This document shows positions 46,054-55,700 of a stretch of DNA of 64,000 bases, piece by piece (the first letter of the stretch is position 1; each line of letters starts with the position of its first letter). A model generated the notes under the pieces. That model ran no database searches. It saw nothing but the letters and a program-made list of their open reading frames with translations, and was not told where the DNA came from. Both the position numbers and the translations under genes were made by a program. The DNA is taken from NCBI GenBank assembly GCA_030434875.1, contig JAUISW010000001.1, positions 3,920,001 to 3,984,000 of the forward strand. Direction: 5' to 3'. The stretch is from Lachnospiraceae bacterium C1.1. Its GTDB lineage: Bacteria; Bacillota; Clostridia; Lachnospirales; Lachnospiraceae.

Positions 46054-46317
46054 ATGGTAAGTCAGAGAGTTACGGTCAAGAACCCGACAGGGTTACATTT
46101 AAGACCGGCAGGAATATTCTGCAAAGAGGCAATGCGCTTCAAATCTTTAGTAACATTTCGTTTTAAGGAAAATACAGCTAACGCCAAGAGCGTGCTTAGT
46201 GTACTCGGTGCCTGTGTGAAATGCGGGGATGAGATCGAGCTTATGTGTGAAGGTGAAGATGAGGGCGAAGCTCTCAATACATTAGTAAAAATTATAGAAA
46301 GCGGTTTAGGAGAGTAA
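46054..46317 (+). CDS. ptsH: HPr-family phosphocarrier protein
   Basis: The 87-aa protein carries the phosphorylatable histidine at H15 in GLHLRPAG and a regulatory serine at S46 in NAKSVLSVLG, in the canonical HPr positions. Leu replaces the usual Ala after the histidine. HPr shuttles phosphate from Enzyme I to sugar permeases and, when phosphorylated at Ser46, acts in catabolite repression. No other PTS gene is near, so it could be a dedicated or secondary HPr. Confidence 0.9.
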   Translation: MVSQRVTVKNPTGLHLRPAGIFCKEAMRFKSLVTFRFKENTANAKSVLSVLGACVKCGDEIELMCEGEDEGEALNTLVKIIESGLGE

Positions 46318-46319
46318 TA

Positions 46320-47195
46320 ATGAAGAAGCTTTTGGTTACAGGAAGTAACGGTCAGCTTGGTCGTGCAGTTAATATTGAATTTGCTGCAGACAATGAATTC
46401 GAAATTTACAATACCGATGTTGCAGAGGGCGAAGGAATTCATGCCCTTGACATAACCGATATTGAGGCTGTTCAGGAATGTGTAAGGGAAGTTAAGCCCT
46501 ATGCCATAATAAACTGTGCAGCATATACAGCAGTTGATGCCCAGGAAAAAGACTGGGATCTTTCTTATAAGATCAATGCTATCGGACCCAGGAATCTGTC
46601 CATAGCAGCAACTGATAATAAGGCAAAGATGGTTCATATTTCAACAGATTATGTTTTTGCCGGAAATGCATCAAAGCCCTATACGGAATTTGACCCTACT
46701 GGTCCTGTAAGTGCTTATGGAACAACAAAGCTTGCAGGTGAGAATTTTGTAAAACAGTTTGCAGAACATTTTTACATGATCCGTACAGCATGGCTTTATG
46801 GTGATGGAAAGAATTTTGTAAAGACAATGCTCCGACTTTCAGAGAACCATGATGAAGTAAGTGTTGTAAAGGATCAGCTCGGAACTCCAACAAGTACAAA
46901 AGAGCTTGCAAGAGCAATCCATACTCTTATACCTACTGATAATTACGGCCTTTTCCATGGTACCTGTGAAGGTTCGACAAACTGGGCAGAATTTACCGAC
47001 GAGATATATCGTCTTGCCGGGGTTAAGACAAAGGTAAACCATGTAACGACAGAAGAGTACAAGGCTATGAATCCGGCCAGTGCTCCCCGTCCTGCGTATT
47101 CTATTCTTGATAATTACATGCTCAGACTGACAAACAGCTATACTTTTGCTGATTGGCATGATGCTATCAGAGATTACGTAGAAGGGTTAAACTAA
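46320..47195 (+). CDS. rfbD: dTDP-4-dehydrorhamnose reductase
   Basis: The 291-aa protein is a short-chain-dehydrogenase-like NAD(P)H enzyme of the RmlD family, making dTDP-L-rhamnose. The N-terminal GSNGQLGRAV nucleotide motif and YGTTKLAGE catalytic Tyr-x3-Lys segment near residue 140 are present, as is TDYVFAGN near residue 105. It starts two bases after ptsH. The other dTDP-rhamnose genes (rmlA, B, C) are not in the window. It opens the polysaccharide region. Confidence 0.93.
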   Translation: MKKLLVTGSNGQLGRAVNIEFAADNEFEIYNTDVAEGEGIHALDITDIEAVQECVREVKPYAIINCAAYTAVDAQEKDWDLSYKINAIGPRNLSIAATDNKAKMVHISTDYVFAGNASKPYTEFDPTGPVSAYGTTKLAGENFVKQFAEHFYMIRTAWLYGDGKNFVKTMLRLSENHDEVSVVKDQLGTPTSTKELARAIHTLIPTDNYGLFHGTCEGSTNWAEFTDEIYRLAGVKTKVNHVTTEEYKAMNPASAPRPAYSILDNYMLRLTNSYTFADWHDAIRDYVEGLN

Positions 47196-47216
47196 GGAAG
47201 AAGAGGAATTGAGAAA

Positions 47217-47543
47217 ATGATAGCCCGGCTGCTGATCATCATAGTTGCTTTCGTGCTGATCTTAACTGCCAGGAAGAGCGGTGCTCTGCTGGAAAGAGTA
47301 TATCAGAAGTCAGACGAATGGAAGGCGAAAAATAAGAATCTTGAAGACGAGGAGGATGATGATTTGACAGGAAAGGCCAAATGGAGGCTTATAGTAGCGG
47401 GATATGTGATATTTATCCTTTTTGCAGTATTTGCGGCTGTTTCCATATTTACACTCAATCAGAAAATTAACACACTTTACGGCAGTGTGCGTTCCCTGGA
47501 AGAAACAGTTTCTGAACTGGAGAACAGTTCGAATGCGAACTGA
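47217..47543 (+). CDS. small two-helix membrane protein, unknown
   Basis: The 108-aa protein has hydrophobic helices near residues 2-18 and 60-82, a charged acidic middle (NLEDEEDDD), and a short coiled-coil-like C terminus (NTLYGSVRSLEETVSELENS). No family is recognised. It is 21 bp after rfbD and before the terminator at 47562, so it may share that transcript. Confidence 0.6.
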   Translation: MIARLLIIIVAFVLILTARKSGALLERVYQKSDEWKAKNKNLEDEEDDDLTGKAKWRLIVAGYVIFILFAVFAAVSIFTLNQKINTLYGSVRSLEETVSELENSSNAN

Positions 47544-47561
47544 CATAAACTAATGATATTG

Positions 47562-47593
47562 AAAGGGCTGCGTTAAAATACGCAGCCTTTTCA
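47562..47593 (+). terminator. terminator before the polysaccharide cluster
   Basis: AAAGGGCTGCGT and ACGCAGCCTTTT pair around a short loop. Confidence 0.8.
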
Positions 47594-47612
47594 TTACAGA
47601 GGTAGTCGACAG

Positions 47613-48707
47613 ATGATAGTTTTTTTTGAAGCAGTCTTAATGATCTGCATGAATTTCATAATATATTTTGCATTCGGATCGCTGATAAGCTCCCGTTTTA
47701 AGAAAACGAGACTGTCAGCGACAATTTCGGTTTTATTGGGATTTTTTCTTTACTATTGTGTTTTTGATATTCCCTGCCTGATAATAATGCTGCACTGGAG
47801 GCCGCTTTCATGGCTGGCTCTTTGCTGGGGAATAATGATGCCGCTTATAGTTCTGATATCGGCAATAATAAACAGAAAAAAATGGCTTATCTGCTTTAAA
47901 GAGGCTATAGCTTATATTAAGGCAAAACCCCTGCTGACGATCGCAGCAGTGATCATAGTGCTGGCAGAGACCGCTATAATCCTTCATGCTTATGAATTTA
48001 CACTGGATGCAGCCTATTACGTTGCGAATGTAACAACATCGCTCGAGACGAACACAATGAATATCTACAATCCCTATACAGGTGACTGGCAGAATCATTT
48101 TGAAATGCGATATCTTTTTGCAACATATCCGATGGAAGAGGCTGTAATGTGCTATATCACAGGGATTCATCCGCTGATATGGACAAAGACGATCATGGCG
48201 GCAACTTCACTTATTTTATCGAATATAATATATTACAGGATCGGAAGAGAGCTTTTTAAGGGCGAAAAAAATGAGGATCTGAAGACTGTCCTTATGATAT
48301 TTTTTGCAGGAATAGTAAATTTCTTTTATATATCGACATTTACAAGTTCGGAATTTCTGCTCACGAGAAGCTATGAGGGCAAGACGCTGGTTGCAAATAT
48401 TGTCCTTCCGATGATCATATATCTTTTCTTAAAGATAAGAGAAGATTTTAAGGCGAAGAGATATTGGTGGATAATGGCGCTTGTCTGCCTGTCATCTACA
48501 ATACTTTCGAATTCGTCTGATATGCTTGTACCTGCAGCTCTGGGAATTCTTAGTATTCCTTATGCTATGAGGAAAAAGAATGCAGGAATTTTTCTGAAAT
48601 ATCTGCTCTGTGTGAGTCCATGTCTTTTCATGCTGCTGGCTTATGTGCTCTATGTAAAGGGAGTATTTGTCTTCTATACTTATCCTCCGCTTTTTGGTAA
48701 GCATTAA
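47613..48707 (+). pseudogene. multi-pass membrane protein, 5' part of a split gene
   Basis: This reading frame encodes 364 aa with about ten hydrophobic segments, including a conserved-looking loop with NPYTGDWQNHFEMR. It ends YPPLFGKH at a TAA at 48705. The frame of the downstream gene at 48738 is the same, with two in-frame stops in between (48705 and 48729). The +1 frame across this gap encodes INGLAQKGNKVK, which would join the two halves smoothly. So the pair looks like one ~670-aa membrane protein broken by two small indels. From recall, similar proteins (DUF6077 group) occur in Lachnospiraceae polysaccharide loci. A true two-gene arrangement or a sequencing error cannot be excluded. 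Confidence 0.6.
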
Positions 48708-48737
48708 TGGTTTGGCTCAGAAAGGAAATAAGGTAAA

Positions 48738-49634
48738 ATGCAGACACTTACTGTCGCGGAGAGCGGCTTTTTATATATTTTCAAATGCATAGGCTATTAC
48801 AGCGGAAGCTGCTTTTATCTCCTTCTTTATGCAGCTGCGCTGATCTTTCTTTTCAAGAAGGGAAATGAAAAGGAAAAAGACATATTTTTATATCCCGGTA
48901 TAACATTGATTCTGACTGTCTACAATCCGCTGACTCCGGTAGTCATAAACAGCCTTTTTGATATAAATAAGGAGTATTACAGATTTATATGGCTGACGCC
49001 GGTGGTGATAATTTTATCCTATATTGCAGTAAAGCTTATATGGAGATATTTTTCAAAAAGAGGAGAGAGGACAGTGGCGCTCCTTGCACTTGTACTCCTG
49101 CTGGCAGGCAGCGGAAGATTCGTATATGCCGAAGGCTACGTTCCTACAACGAATAATTATAAAATGCCCGGGGAAGTCATACAGACAGCGGAAATAATCA
49201 GAAGGACATCTAAGGTAAAATATCCTAGAGCTCTTTGTGATTATAATCTCAACATGGAGATACGCCAGTATGATGCTTCAATACTTCTGACGGCTGACAG
49301 GGAAAGATATATGGCTGCGGTTGCCGGGAATATCACTGATGAGATGCTTGAAGCAGATGGATATTATCAGGAAAAGCTTCTGGCGATGCTGGTTCAGGAA
49401 AAACGTATTTCAAAGCCGGTGCTGGAGGAGGCACTGGAGTCAACAAATACAGAATTTATAGTTCTCAGTAAAAAGAGTAAGATAATCGATTACTTAAAGG
49501 ATAATGGTTTTAGCGAGGCAGGTGATACAGAGAGCCGCCTTGTGCTTTACAGGGAAAATCCGGATGCCGGAGAGTTCGAGCTTGCAGACTATAATGATGT
49601 CTGGAATGCACAGAAATTTTTCGGGATTTTTTAA
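48738..49634 (+). pseudogene. multi-pass membrane protein, 3' part of a split gene
   Basis: The open frame has 298 aa: about four hydrophobic helices, then a soluble C-terminal domain from about residue 125 with YNLNMEIRQYDASILLTADRE and a Glu-rich helix. The first ATG at 48738 lies in a short AAAA run (48735-48738) where one missing A would reunite it with the linking frame. The C terminus (VWNAQKFFGIF) looks like a natural end. It could also be translated on its own from a poor ribosome site. Function unknown; it lies in the polysaccharide locus. Confidence 0.6.
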
Positions 49635-49692
49635 CGCAGTATGAAAGAGCTGACGGTTTCTAAGAGCCGATGCAGCAGATGGTAACAGAAAA

Positions 49693-50562
49693 ATGCATAC
49701 ATTAACAGTTTTTACACCAAGCTATAATCGTGAAAATATGCTGCCGAGGCTTTATAAAAGCCTTACAGAGCAGACGAATAAGGATTTTGAATGGCTTATA
49801 GTAGATGACGGTTCTACGGATAAGACGAGAAAACTTGTAGAATCCTTTAAAGCAGAGAAAAAAATATCCATAAGATATCATTATCAGAAAAACGGCGGTA
49901 AGATGAGAGCTCACAATACCGGCGTAAGAATGGCGGAAACAGAAATTTTTGTCTGTCTGGATTCCGATGATTATTTTACAAAGAGCGCAGTTAATGATAT
50001 ATTGGACGTATGGAAAAACATTCGGGATGATAAGGAATGTGCAGGCATAGTTGCCCACAAGGGAAGCAGCGAGACAGAGATTCTTTATAATGAGGAATTT
50101 CCGGAAAACCTTGAAAGAACAACGATCTTCGATCTTAGGCTTAAGGGCTTTAAGGGAGAGACGACGCTGGTCTTCAGGACGGATGTCTTAAAGGAGCATG
50201 AATTTCCGGAGATAGACAGGGAAAAATATGTTCCCGAGGACTATGTTTATGACCTTATCGGAAGCAGATATTATCTGCATCTTATGCCCGAGATACTTAC
50301 GGTATGTGAACTGGTTGAAAAGGGATATACCGACAGGGTTGATGAGCTGCGATGGAATAACCCGACCGCATGGTATTTGTATTATGTAAACCGCGCGAAG
50401 GCAGCTCCCTGGTGTGTCTTAAAATTTAAGTATGCAGCGCACTGTCTGAGATTTTCCCTCCTGGCGGATGATGATTACAAGGCAGAGAATCCTTTGCCGC
50501 CTTTGCTTATCCTATGCGGGCTTCCGGGTGCACTGGCATTGAGCTTAAGAAGAAAATTATAA
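49693..50562 (+). CDS. family 2 glycosyltransferase
   Basis: The 289-aa protein has the GT-A core: TVFTPSYNRENMLPRLYKSL, DDGSTDKTRKLVESF and the SDDYF metal segment near residue 93 (CLDSDDYFTKS). The C terminus is amphipathic without clear membrane spans. It should add one sugar from a nucleotide donor during repeat-unit assembly. It overlaps the next sugar-transferase gene's upstream frame, and the two are probably cotranscribed. Confidence 0.88.
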   Translation: MHTLTVFTPSYNRENMLPRLYKSLTEQTNKDFEWLIVDDGSTDKTRKLVESFKAEKKISIRYHYQKNGGKMRAHNTGVRMAETEIFVCLDSDDYFTKSAVNDILDVWKNIRDDKECAGIVAHKGSSETEILYNEEFPENLERTTIFDLRLKGFKGETTLVFRTDVLKEHEFPEIDREKYVPEDYVYDLIGSRYYLHLMPEILTVCELVEKGYTDRVDELRWNNPTAWYLYYVNRAKAAPWCVLKFKYAAHCLRFSLLADDDYKAENPLPPLLILCGLPGALALSLRRKL

Positions 50563-50576
50563 ACTTGCAGGTAAGA

Positions 50577-51950
50577 ATGAGAGCAATCAGATCAGAAGAA
50601 GCGCTGAAGCGCTTATATACACTGCTTGTATGCACGATCATGGTCGCAGCAGATTCGGCTATGATATTGTATGCACTGCACTTTATATACAATTTAGAAT
50701 TCAGGACCCAGCTCTATTTCAGGGGACATCTCTTTGTAATGGGGATGTATGTAGTAGTGCTGCTTTTCCTGGGACAGGTATTCGGAGGAATAATCGTCGG
50801 AGTAAGGAAAGCCGGAGAGGTTATGTTCAGCTTTCTCTTTGCGGCATTGATGTCGGGGAGCTTTTTTTATTTTATAGTAGCGCTCCTGTCCTATAAACTT
50901 CCGACGCCGATCCCTTTATTGCTGGTATTACTGGTACAGATCATATTTTCGTCGGGCTGGATATCAATTACGGCAAAGATTTACGGCAATCGTTTCAAGC
51001 CCTATGATGTTTTGCTGATCTATAAAGGCGAGTCAATAGAAAATTTCAGGGAGAAGCTCGCAACGAGGAAAGATCAGTTTCATATAGCAGATTCGGTGAA
51101 TATAAGAGAGGGTGAAGAGAAGTTAAGAAGCCTTATCAATAAGTATAATACCGTGATGCTCTGGGATATCCCTTCGGGCTACAGAAATCAGATATTTAAG
51201 ATCTGCTATGAGAAATCAAAACGTATATATGTAATGCCTAAAATATCTGACATCATATTGAACGGATCCGAGGCGGTACATCTTTTTGATACACCGCTCC
51301 TGCTCACAGAGGCAAATCCGCTTCAATATGAAGAGCGAGTCCTTAAAAGGATAATGGATATAGTTATTTCCTTATGCCTTATAATAATCACAGCGCCGAT
51401 AATGCTGATTGCAGCTTTGGCTATAAAGCTTTACGACAGGGGACCTGCACTTTATTCGCAGGTCAGATGTACCAAGGGCGGAAGAAAATTTAGAATATAT
51501 AAATTCAGGAGCATGATCGTAAATGCCGAAAGTGCAGGAGTAGCAGTGCTTGCGGCAGAGTCAGACCCGAGGATAACACCGATTGGAAAGTTTATCAGAG
51601 CCTGCAGGATAGATGAACTCCCGCAGCTTTTTAACGTCCTTAACGGTGATATGTCATTTGTGGGGCCGAGACCGGAAAGGCCGGAATTTATAGAAAAATA
51701 TCTGGAAACAATGCCGGAATTCGCATACAGAATGAAGGTCAGGGCAGGAATTACCGGATATGCCCAGCTTTACGGGAAATATAACACGCTTCCTTATGAT
51801 AAACTGAAATTTGATCTTTATTATATAGAACAGTATTCATTATGGCTTGATATAAAGCTTATGATACTTACGGTCAAGATTCTTTTTACAAAGGAAAGTA
51901 CAGAGGGAACGAAAGAGAAGGTAACGTCTGCAAAAGACAGAGCAGGCTGA
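50577..51950 (+). CDS. polyprenyl-phosphate sugar phosphotransferase (initiating)
   Basis: The protein has 457 aa from the ATG at 50577. Four to five N-terminal membrane helices and a soluble region with a nucleotide-binding look precede the bacterial sugar-transferase domain from about residue 255. Its hallmarks are RIMDIVISLCL, YSQVRCTKGGRKF, FRSMIVNAE and FVGPRPERPEF. This class moves a sugar-1-phosphate onto undecaprenyl phosphate, beginning assembly of an exopolysaccharide repeat. An in-frame ATG at 50514 overlaps the previous gene by 49 bp and is less likely. Confidence 0.9.
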   Translation: MRAIRSEEALKRLYTLLVCTIMVAADSAMILYALHFIYNLEFRTQLYFRGHLFVMGMYVVVLLFLGQVFGGIIVGVRKAGEVMFSFLFAALMSGSFFYFIVALLSYKLPTPIPLLLVLLVQIIFSSGWISITAKIYGNRFKPYDVLLIYKGESIENFREKLATRKDQFHIADSVNIREGEEKLRSLINKYNTVMLWDIPSGYRNQIFKICYEKSKRIYVMPKISDIILNGSEAVHLFDTPLLLTEANPLQYEERVLKRIMDIVISLCLIIITAPIMLIAALAIKLYDRGPALYSQVRCTKGGRKFRIYKFRSMIVNAESAGVAVLAAESDPRITPIGKFIRACRIDELPQLFNVLNGDMSFVGPRPERPEFIEKYLETMPEFAYRMKVRAGITGYAQLYGKYNTLPYDKLKFDLYYIEQYSLWLDIKLMILTVKILFTKESTEGTKEKVTSAKDRAG

Positions 51951-51987
51951 GTAAAATAAGCAAATAGAACTATCCGTGTGGGGGTAA

Positions 51988-52758
51988 ATGTCTATGGCGA
52001 ATGTATCAGTAGTTATTCCGGTGCACAATGCGAGCCGGTTTATAGAAGATACGCTGCGTTCTATACTGGCAGAAACTTACAAAGACTGGGAGATAATCCT
52101 TGTGGAGGATCACAGTACGGACAACAGCGTTGAATGCATGAACATTATGGTAAAAGAGTTCGAGGAAAAGGGACTCGGAGACCGCATCAGAGTGCTCAGT
52201 TCAAAGGGCAGGGGGGCGGCATCAGCCAGAAATACGGGAATAGACGCAGCAGAGAGCAGATATATCGCTTTTCTGGATGCAGATGATCTCTGGGAACCTC
52301 CAAAGCTCGAACAGCAGCTTAAATTTATGAAAAAAACAGGGGCGGCATTTTCATTTACAGGCTATGAATTTGCCGATGAGACCGGAGTCGGTATCGAGAA
52401 GATAGTAAGAGTCCCTAAAATAATGAATTATAAAAAGGCTCTTAAAAATACGACTATTTTTACAAGTACGGTCATGTTTGATATGAAAAAGATCAGCAAG
52501 GAAGAGATAAGAATGCCTGATGTACCGAGTGAAGATACTGCCACATGGTGGAAAATACTTCGTTCCGGCTATATGGCATATGGTCTTGACAGACCTCTTA
52601 CGCTCTATAGGAGGAGTGGAAATACTCTTTCCTCCAACAAAAAGACCGCAATAAAGAGAATCTGGAATTTATACAGGAATGTAGAAAAGTTAAGTCCTGT
52701 GTATAGTGCATGGTGCTTTGTTTTTTACGCTGTGCATGCGGTAGGAAGACGAATATGA
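51988..52758 (+). CDS. family 2 glycosyltransferase
   Basis: The 256-aa protein opens VSVVIPVHNASRFIEDTLRS and has EDHSTDNSVE and LDADDLW (DXD-like, near residue 94), typical GT2 features. GGGGG lies before its ATG. Its last four bases overlap the next gene (ATGA), so the two are translationally coupled. Confidence 0.9.
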   Translation: MSMANVSVVIPVHNASRFIEDTLRSILAETYKDWEIILVEDHSTDNSVECMNIMVKEFEEKGLGDRIRVLSSKGRGAASARNTGIDAAESRYIAFLDADDLWEPPKLEQQLKFMKKTGAAFSFTGYEFADETGVGIEKIVRVPKIMNYKKALKNTTIFTSTVMFDMKKISKEEIRMPDVPSEDTATWWKILRSGYMAYGLDRPLTLYRRSGNTLSSNKKTAIKRIWNLYRNVEKLSPVYSAWCFVFYAVHAVGRRI

Positions 52759-53576
52759 CAAAGGTAAGTTCAGCCAGCCGTTTATCTGTGCTGCTTTCAG
52801 CGATGCAGTTAGACGACTGGCATTATATTGACAATTTAAATATCAGCGGAAATGCCCTTGTGATCAACCAATGCGACAGGGATGGTGACGAGAGGATAGA
52901 AGACGGAAATAGGAAGATTCGTTTTATATCAACAAGGGAGAGAGGTCTTTCCAAAAGCCGGAATATGGCAGTAAGAGAGACCGAGGGAGAAATATGCATC
53001 TTCTGCGATAATGATGTGAAATACCGGGATAATTATGAAGAGCTGATACTAGGCGAATTCCGGAGGATGAAAGATGCAGATATCATTGTTTTCTTTATAG
53101 AGAGGCCTGAGAGACATTCTCCAATATTTAAGAAGAGAAGAAGGATGGGCTATCTTTCTACGATGAAAACTTTTTCTCCTGAGCTGGCTTTCAGAAAAAG
53201 CTCGCTTGTGAAAGCCGGACTTGAGCTGGATGAGGATTTTGGAGCCGGTGCGCGATACAGCATGGGAGAAGAAAATATCTTTTTGTATGATGCCATAAAG
53301 GCTGGACTCAGGATATATTATGCGCCGGTAAAAATTGCCTCGTTAATAGAAAATGAATCAACCTGGTTTAAGGGATATACTGAGAGGTTTTTTATCAACA
53401 GAGGAGCCGGATATTACAGAATGGCAGGCTTTTTTAGTCATATTCTTATCTGGCAGTTCGCATTAAGAAAGAAAAAAGAGTACGGTAAAGATAAAATGTC
53501 TTTAAGAGATGCTTTAAGATATATGTATAAGGGGGCACACGAATATGAGCGCGAAAAGAATCTTTCTGGTTGGTGA
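52755..53576 (+). CDS. glycosyltransferase-like protein (GT2 type)
   Basis: The protein has 273 aa from the ATG at 52755, which overlaps the preceding stop in ATGA. It has GLSKSRNMAVRETEGEICIF and CDNDVKYRDNY, a GT2-like DXD segment, but a shorter N terminus than usual GT2 enzymes. The GAGARYSMGEENIFLYDAI segment near residue 165 is the acceptor-side region. A longer frame from 52710 is not needed. Overlap of 32 bp with the next gene suggests an operon. Confidence 0.8.
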   Translation: MTKVSSASRLSVLLSAMQLDDWHYIDNLNISGNALVINQCDRDGDERIEDGNRKIRFISTRERGLSKSRNMAVRETEGEICIFCDNDVKYRDNYEELILGEFRRMKDADIIVFFIERPERHSPIFKKRRRMGYLSTMKTFSPELAFRKSSLVKAGLELDEDFGAGARYSMGEENIFLYDAIKAGLRIYYAPVKIASLIENESTWFKGYTERFFINRGAGYYRMAGFFSHILIWQFALRKKKEYGKDKMSLRDALRYMYKGAHEYEREKNLSGW

Positions 53577-54546
53577 TGACTGGTCAAATACAGGACCGGC
53601 AAATGCTACTTATGCCTTGCGTAAACATCTGCCTAAGAATACCCTTTACCTCGAGCATAGATCAAAGGCAATGAGGGCTTTTGAGCTTACAATGAAAATG
53701 CGTAAGGCTGATGTTGCTGTCTTTTCAGGTCATTCGAGACAGAATCTCATGGGAATGGACATGGCTCACAGGGCAAAGATACCCTGCATATACATAATGC
53801 ATGGCTGCGTTGAACATGAGAATACGATAAACCAGGCTGTCGACGAAGGAATGTCAAGAGATGAGCGTGCCATGATGGAGCGCGCAGATCTGATACTGGC
53901 AGTTTCAGAGCAGTTTGAGAGCTGGCTTAAGACTAATTATGTTGAATACAGAGATAAAATTTCGCACCTTGTAAATGGCATAGATTGGGAAAGCTTTGGG
54001 AATCTTGCCTCCGGTGAGAAACGTAATGAAAATATGATCCTAAGCGTTGGCGGAGGAATGCCGAGAAAACGTATAACGAGAATCTGCGAGGCCATCGAGA
54101 TCCTTAAAAAAGAAGGATTTGAGGATCTGACACTGACTGTAGTCGGAGATGAGGGAGCAGACACAGAGAAAATAAACAGCTATCCTTTTGTAAACAATAG
54201 GGGGCTTGTTGACCGTGCAGAAATGAAAAGGCTTTATCACGAGTCGAAGCTTTTCGTGCAGAACAGTATTTTTGAGACCTTTGGTCTGGCTCCTGTGGAG
54301 GCTGTGCTTTCCGGAGCAGACATACTTGTTTCTAAATATTGCGGAGTTCTTTCCGTGCTCGGAGGCATGGAGGAAAAGGATATTATAGACAATCCGGATA
54401 ATCCGGAGGAAATTGCTGAAAAAATAAAGCAAATGCTTAAAGACGACAATCATACAAGGATAGTCGTTGAGACTGATAAGGAGTCTACATCATGGACAAA
54501 GAGAGCAGAGGAGCTCTTGGCAATAGCGCAGAAAATCAAAAGGTAA
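53545..54546 (+). CDS. family 4 glycosyltransferase
   Basis: The 333-aa protein has the GT-B two-domain pattern. A C-terminal Glycos_transf_1 region shows ILSVGGGMPRKRI near residue 170 and ESKLFVQNSIFETFGLAPVEAVLSG near 235, with the EX7E-type glutamate (FETFGLAPVE). GGGGG sits close upstream. It overlaps both neighbours and is part of the long polysaccharide operon. Confidence 0.9.
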   Translation: MSAKRIFLVGDDWSNTGPANATYALRKHLPKNTLYLEHRSKAMRAFELTMKMRKADVAVFSGHSRQNLMGMDMAHRAKIPCIYIMHGCVEHENTINQAVDEGMSRDERAMMERADLILAVSEQFESWLKTNYVEYRDKISHLVNGIDWESFGNLASGEKRNENMILSVGGGMPRKRITRICEAIEILKKEGFEDLTLTVVGDEGADTEKINSYPFVNNRGLVDRAEMKRLYHESKLFVQNSIFETFGLAPVEAVLSGADILVSKYCGVLSVLGGMEEKDIIDNPDNPEEIAEKIKQMLKDDNHTRIVVETDKESTSWTKRAEELLAIAQKIKR

Positions 54547-55670
54547 GAAATCTTTTAACATGGATTGCGTTAATAATACAAATGATATTTTATGCCGGAA
54601 CCTGGACAATACCCAAGTTCTATGGAGTTACAGAGAAATATAATTCACTTATAATTTTTATATCGCTTGCGATAGTTTTTTTCGCAAATATTGATATCTT
54701 GAAGGAATTGAGAGAAGGACCTAAGAAAAATCCGGTCTTTTATGCCATGGGAGCGGCAATTGTGATAGCTTTTGCCAATCTTTTTATAATCGGTTCGAAT
54801 AAGGGCTGCATATTGATCCTGGCGAATTTCCTTTTAATATGGTATCTCGCGCCTAAAGTTGATTTCAGCGGAAAACAGCTTAAAACACTTGAGATCTTTT
54901 TCCTAATAATGTATATAAGCTGGTTTCTCTATGACAGAGGATTTTCATATAATACCAACACAGGTGCAACTGTAACGGTATTTACCCTGCTTGGCGCAAT
55001 GACAGCCTTGATAAGATTGACTGAGAAAAAGGAAATATATGGATTTTTTGCGGTACTGGCAGTTTTCAGGGCGATAACACTGGTGCTCTGGCATCTTGCA
55101 AGAGGAGCTTTTATCGCACTGACCTTATTTCTTATATTTTATTTTATTATACCGAGGTCTTTTTGGAAAAATAAGATCTTATACAGGATCCTCTGCATTT
55201 TTGTGACTTTGGGATCTATAGCATTCGTGGCATTTTATGTGATTTTAGGATCCACGGGCTTTAATTTCAAGCTTCCCTTCTTTTACAAAAATATCTTTTC
55301 CGGAAGAGAGCAGATATGGCTGGAAGTGTGGGATATCTTAAAAGAGAACATTCTTACGGGAATAGGCTCCGGAAGAGAGCTTAAATCCTTTGTGGAATAT
55401 AATATCCATAATTCCATGTACGATATTCTTGCGGTACATGGGGTAATAGTATTTATTCTTTCACTTGTTGTGATCGTTTCGAGACTCTTTAAGATGCAGG
55501 CAGAGCTTGATAAAGCTGATGTTATCAAGTTATGCGCGGCATCGGCAGTTTTTGCGATATTTATCGAGTCATTTATAGATATGGATCTAATGTGGGCGGA
55601 TTATTCTCCGCTTCTGCTTTTCCTGCTGGCAGAAGTCCACAGACGAAATAAGGTTAAAGCGGGAAATTAG
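54492..55670 (+). CDS. O-antigen polymerase/ligase-like membrane protein 1
   Basis: The 392-aa protein has about ten hydrophobic helices. A Wzy_C-type loop is recognisable from the ARGAFIAL segment and FSGREQIWLEVWDILKEN, LTGIGSGRELKSF, then HNSMYDILAVHGVI. It should polymerise or ligate glycan repeat units at the membrane. It overlaps the previous gene by 55 bp, and AAGGAG stands 8 nt before its ATG. It is a paralog of the gene at 57130. Confidence 0.82.
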   Translation: MDKESRGALGNSAENQKVRNLLTWIALIIQMIFYAGTWTIPKFYGVTEKYNSLIIFISLAIVFFANIDILKELREGPKKNPVFYAMGAAIVIAFANLFIIGSNKGCILILANFLLIWYLAPKVDFSGKQLKTLEIFFLIMYISWFLYDRGFSYNTNTGATVTVFTLLGAMTALIRLTEKKEIYGFFAVLAVFRAITLVLWHLARGAFIALTLFLIFYFIIPRSFWKNKILYRILCIFVTLGSIAFVAFYVILGSTGFNFKLPFFYKNIFSGREQIWLEVWDILKENILTGIGSGRELKSFVEYNIHNSMYDILAVHGVIVFILSLVVIVSRLFKMQAELDKADVIKLCAASAVFAIFIESFIDMDLMWADYSPLLLFLLAEVHRRNKVKAGN

Positions 55671-55700
55671 CAGTTGTTATACAGAGGAGTGTTTTAGGGT

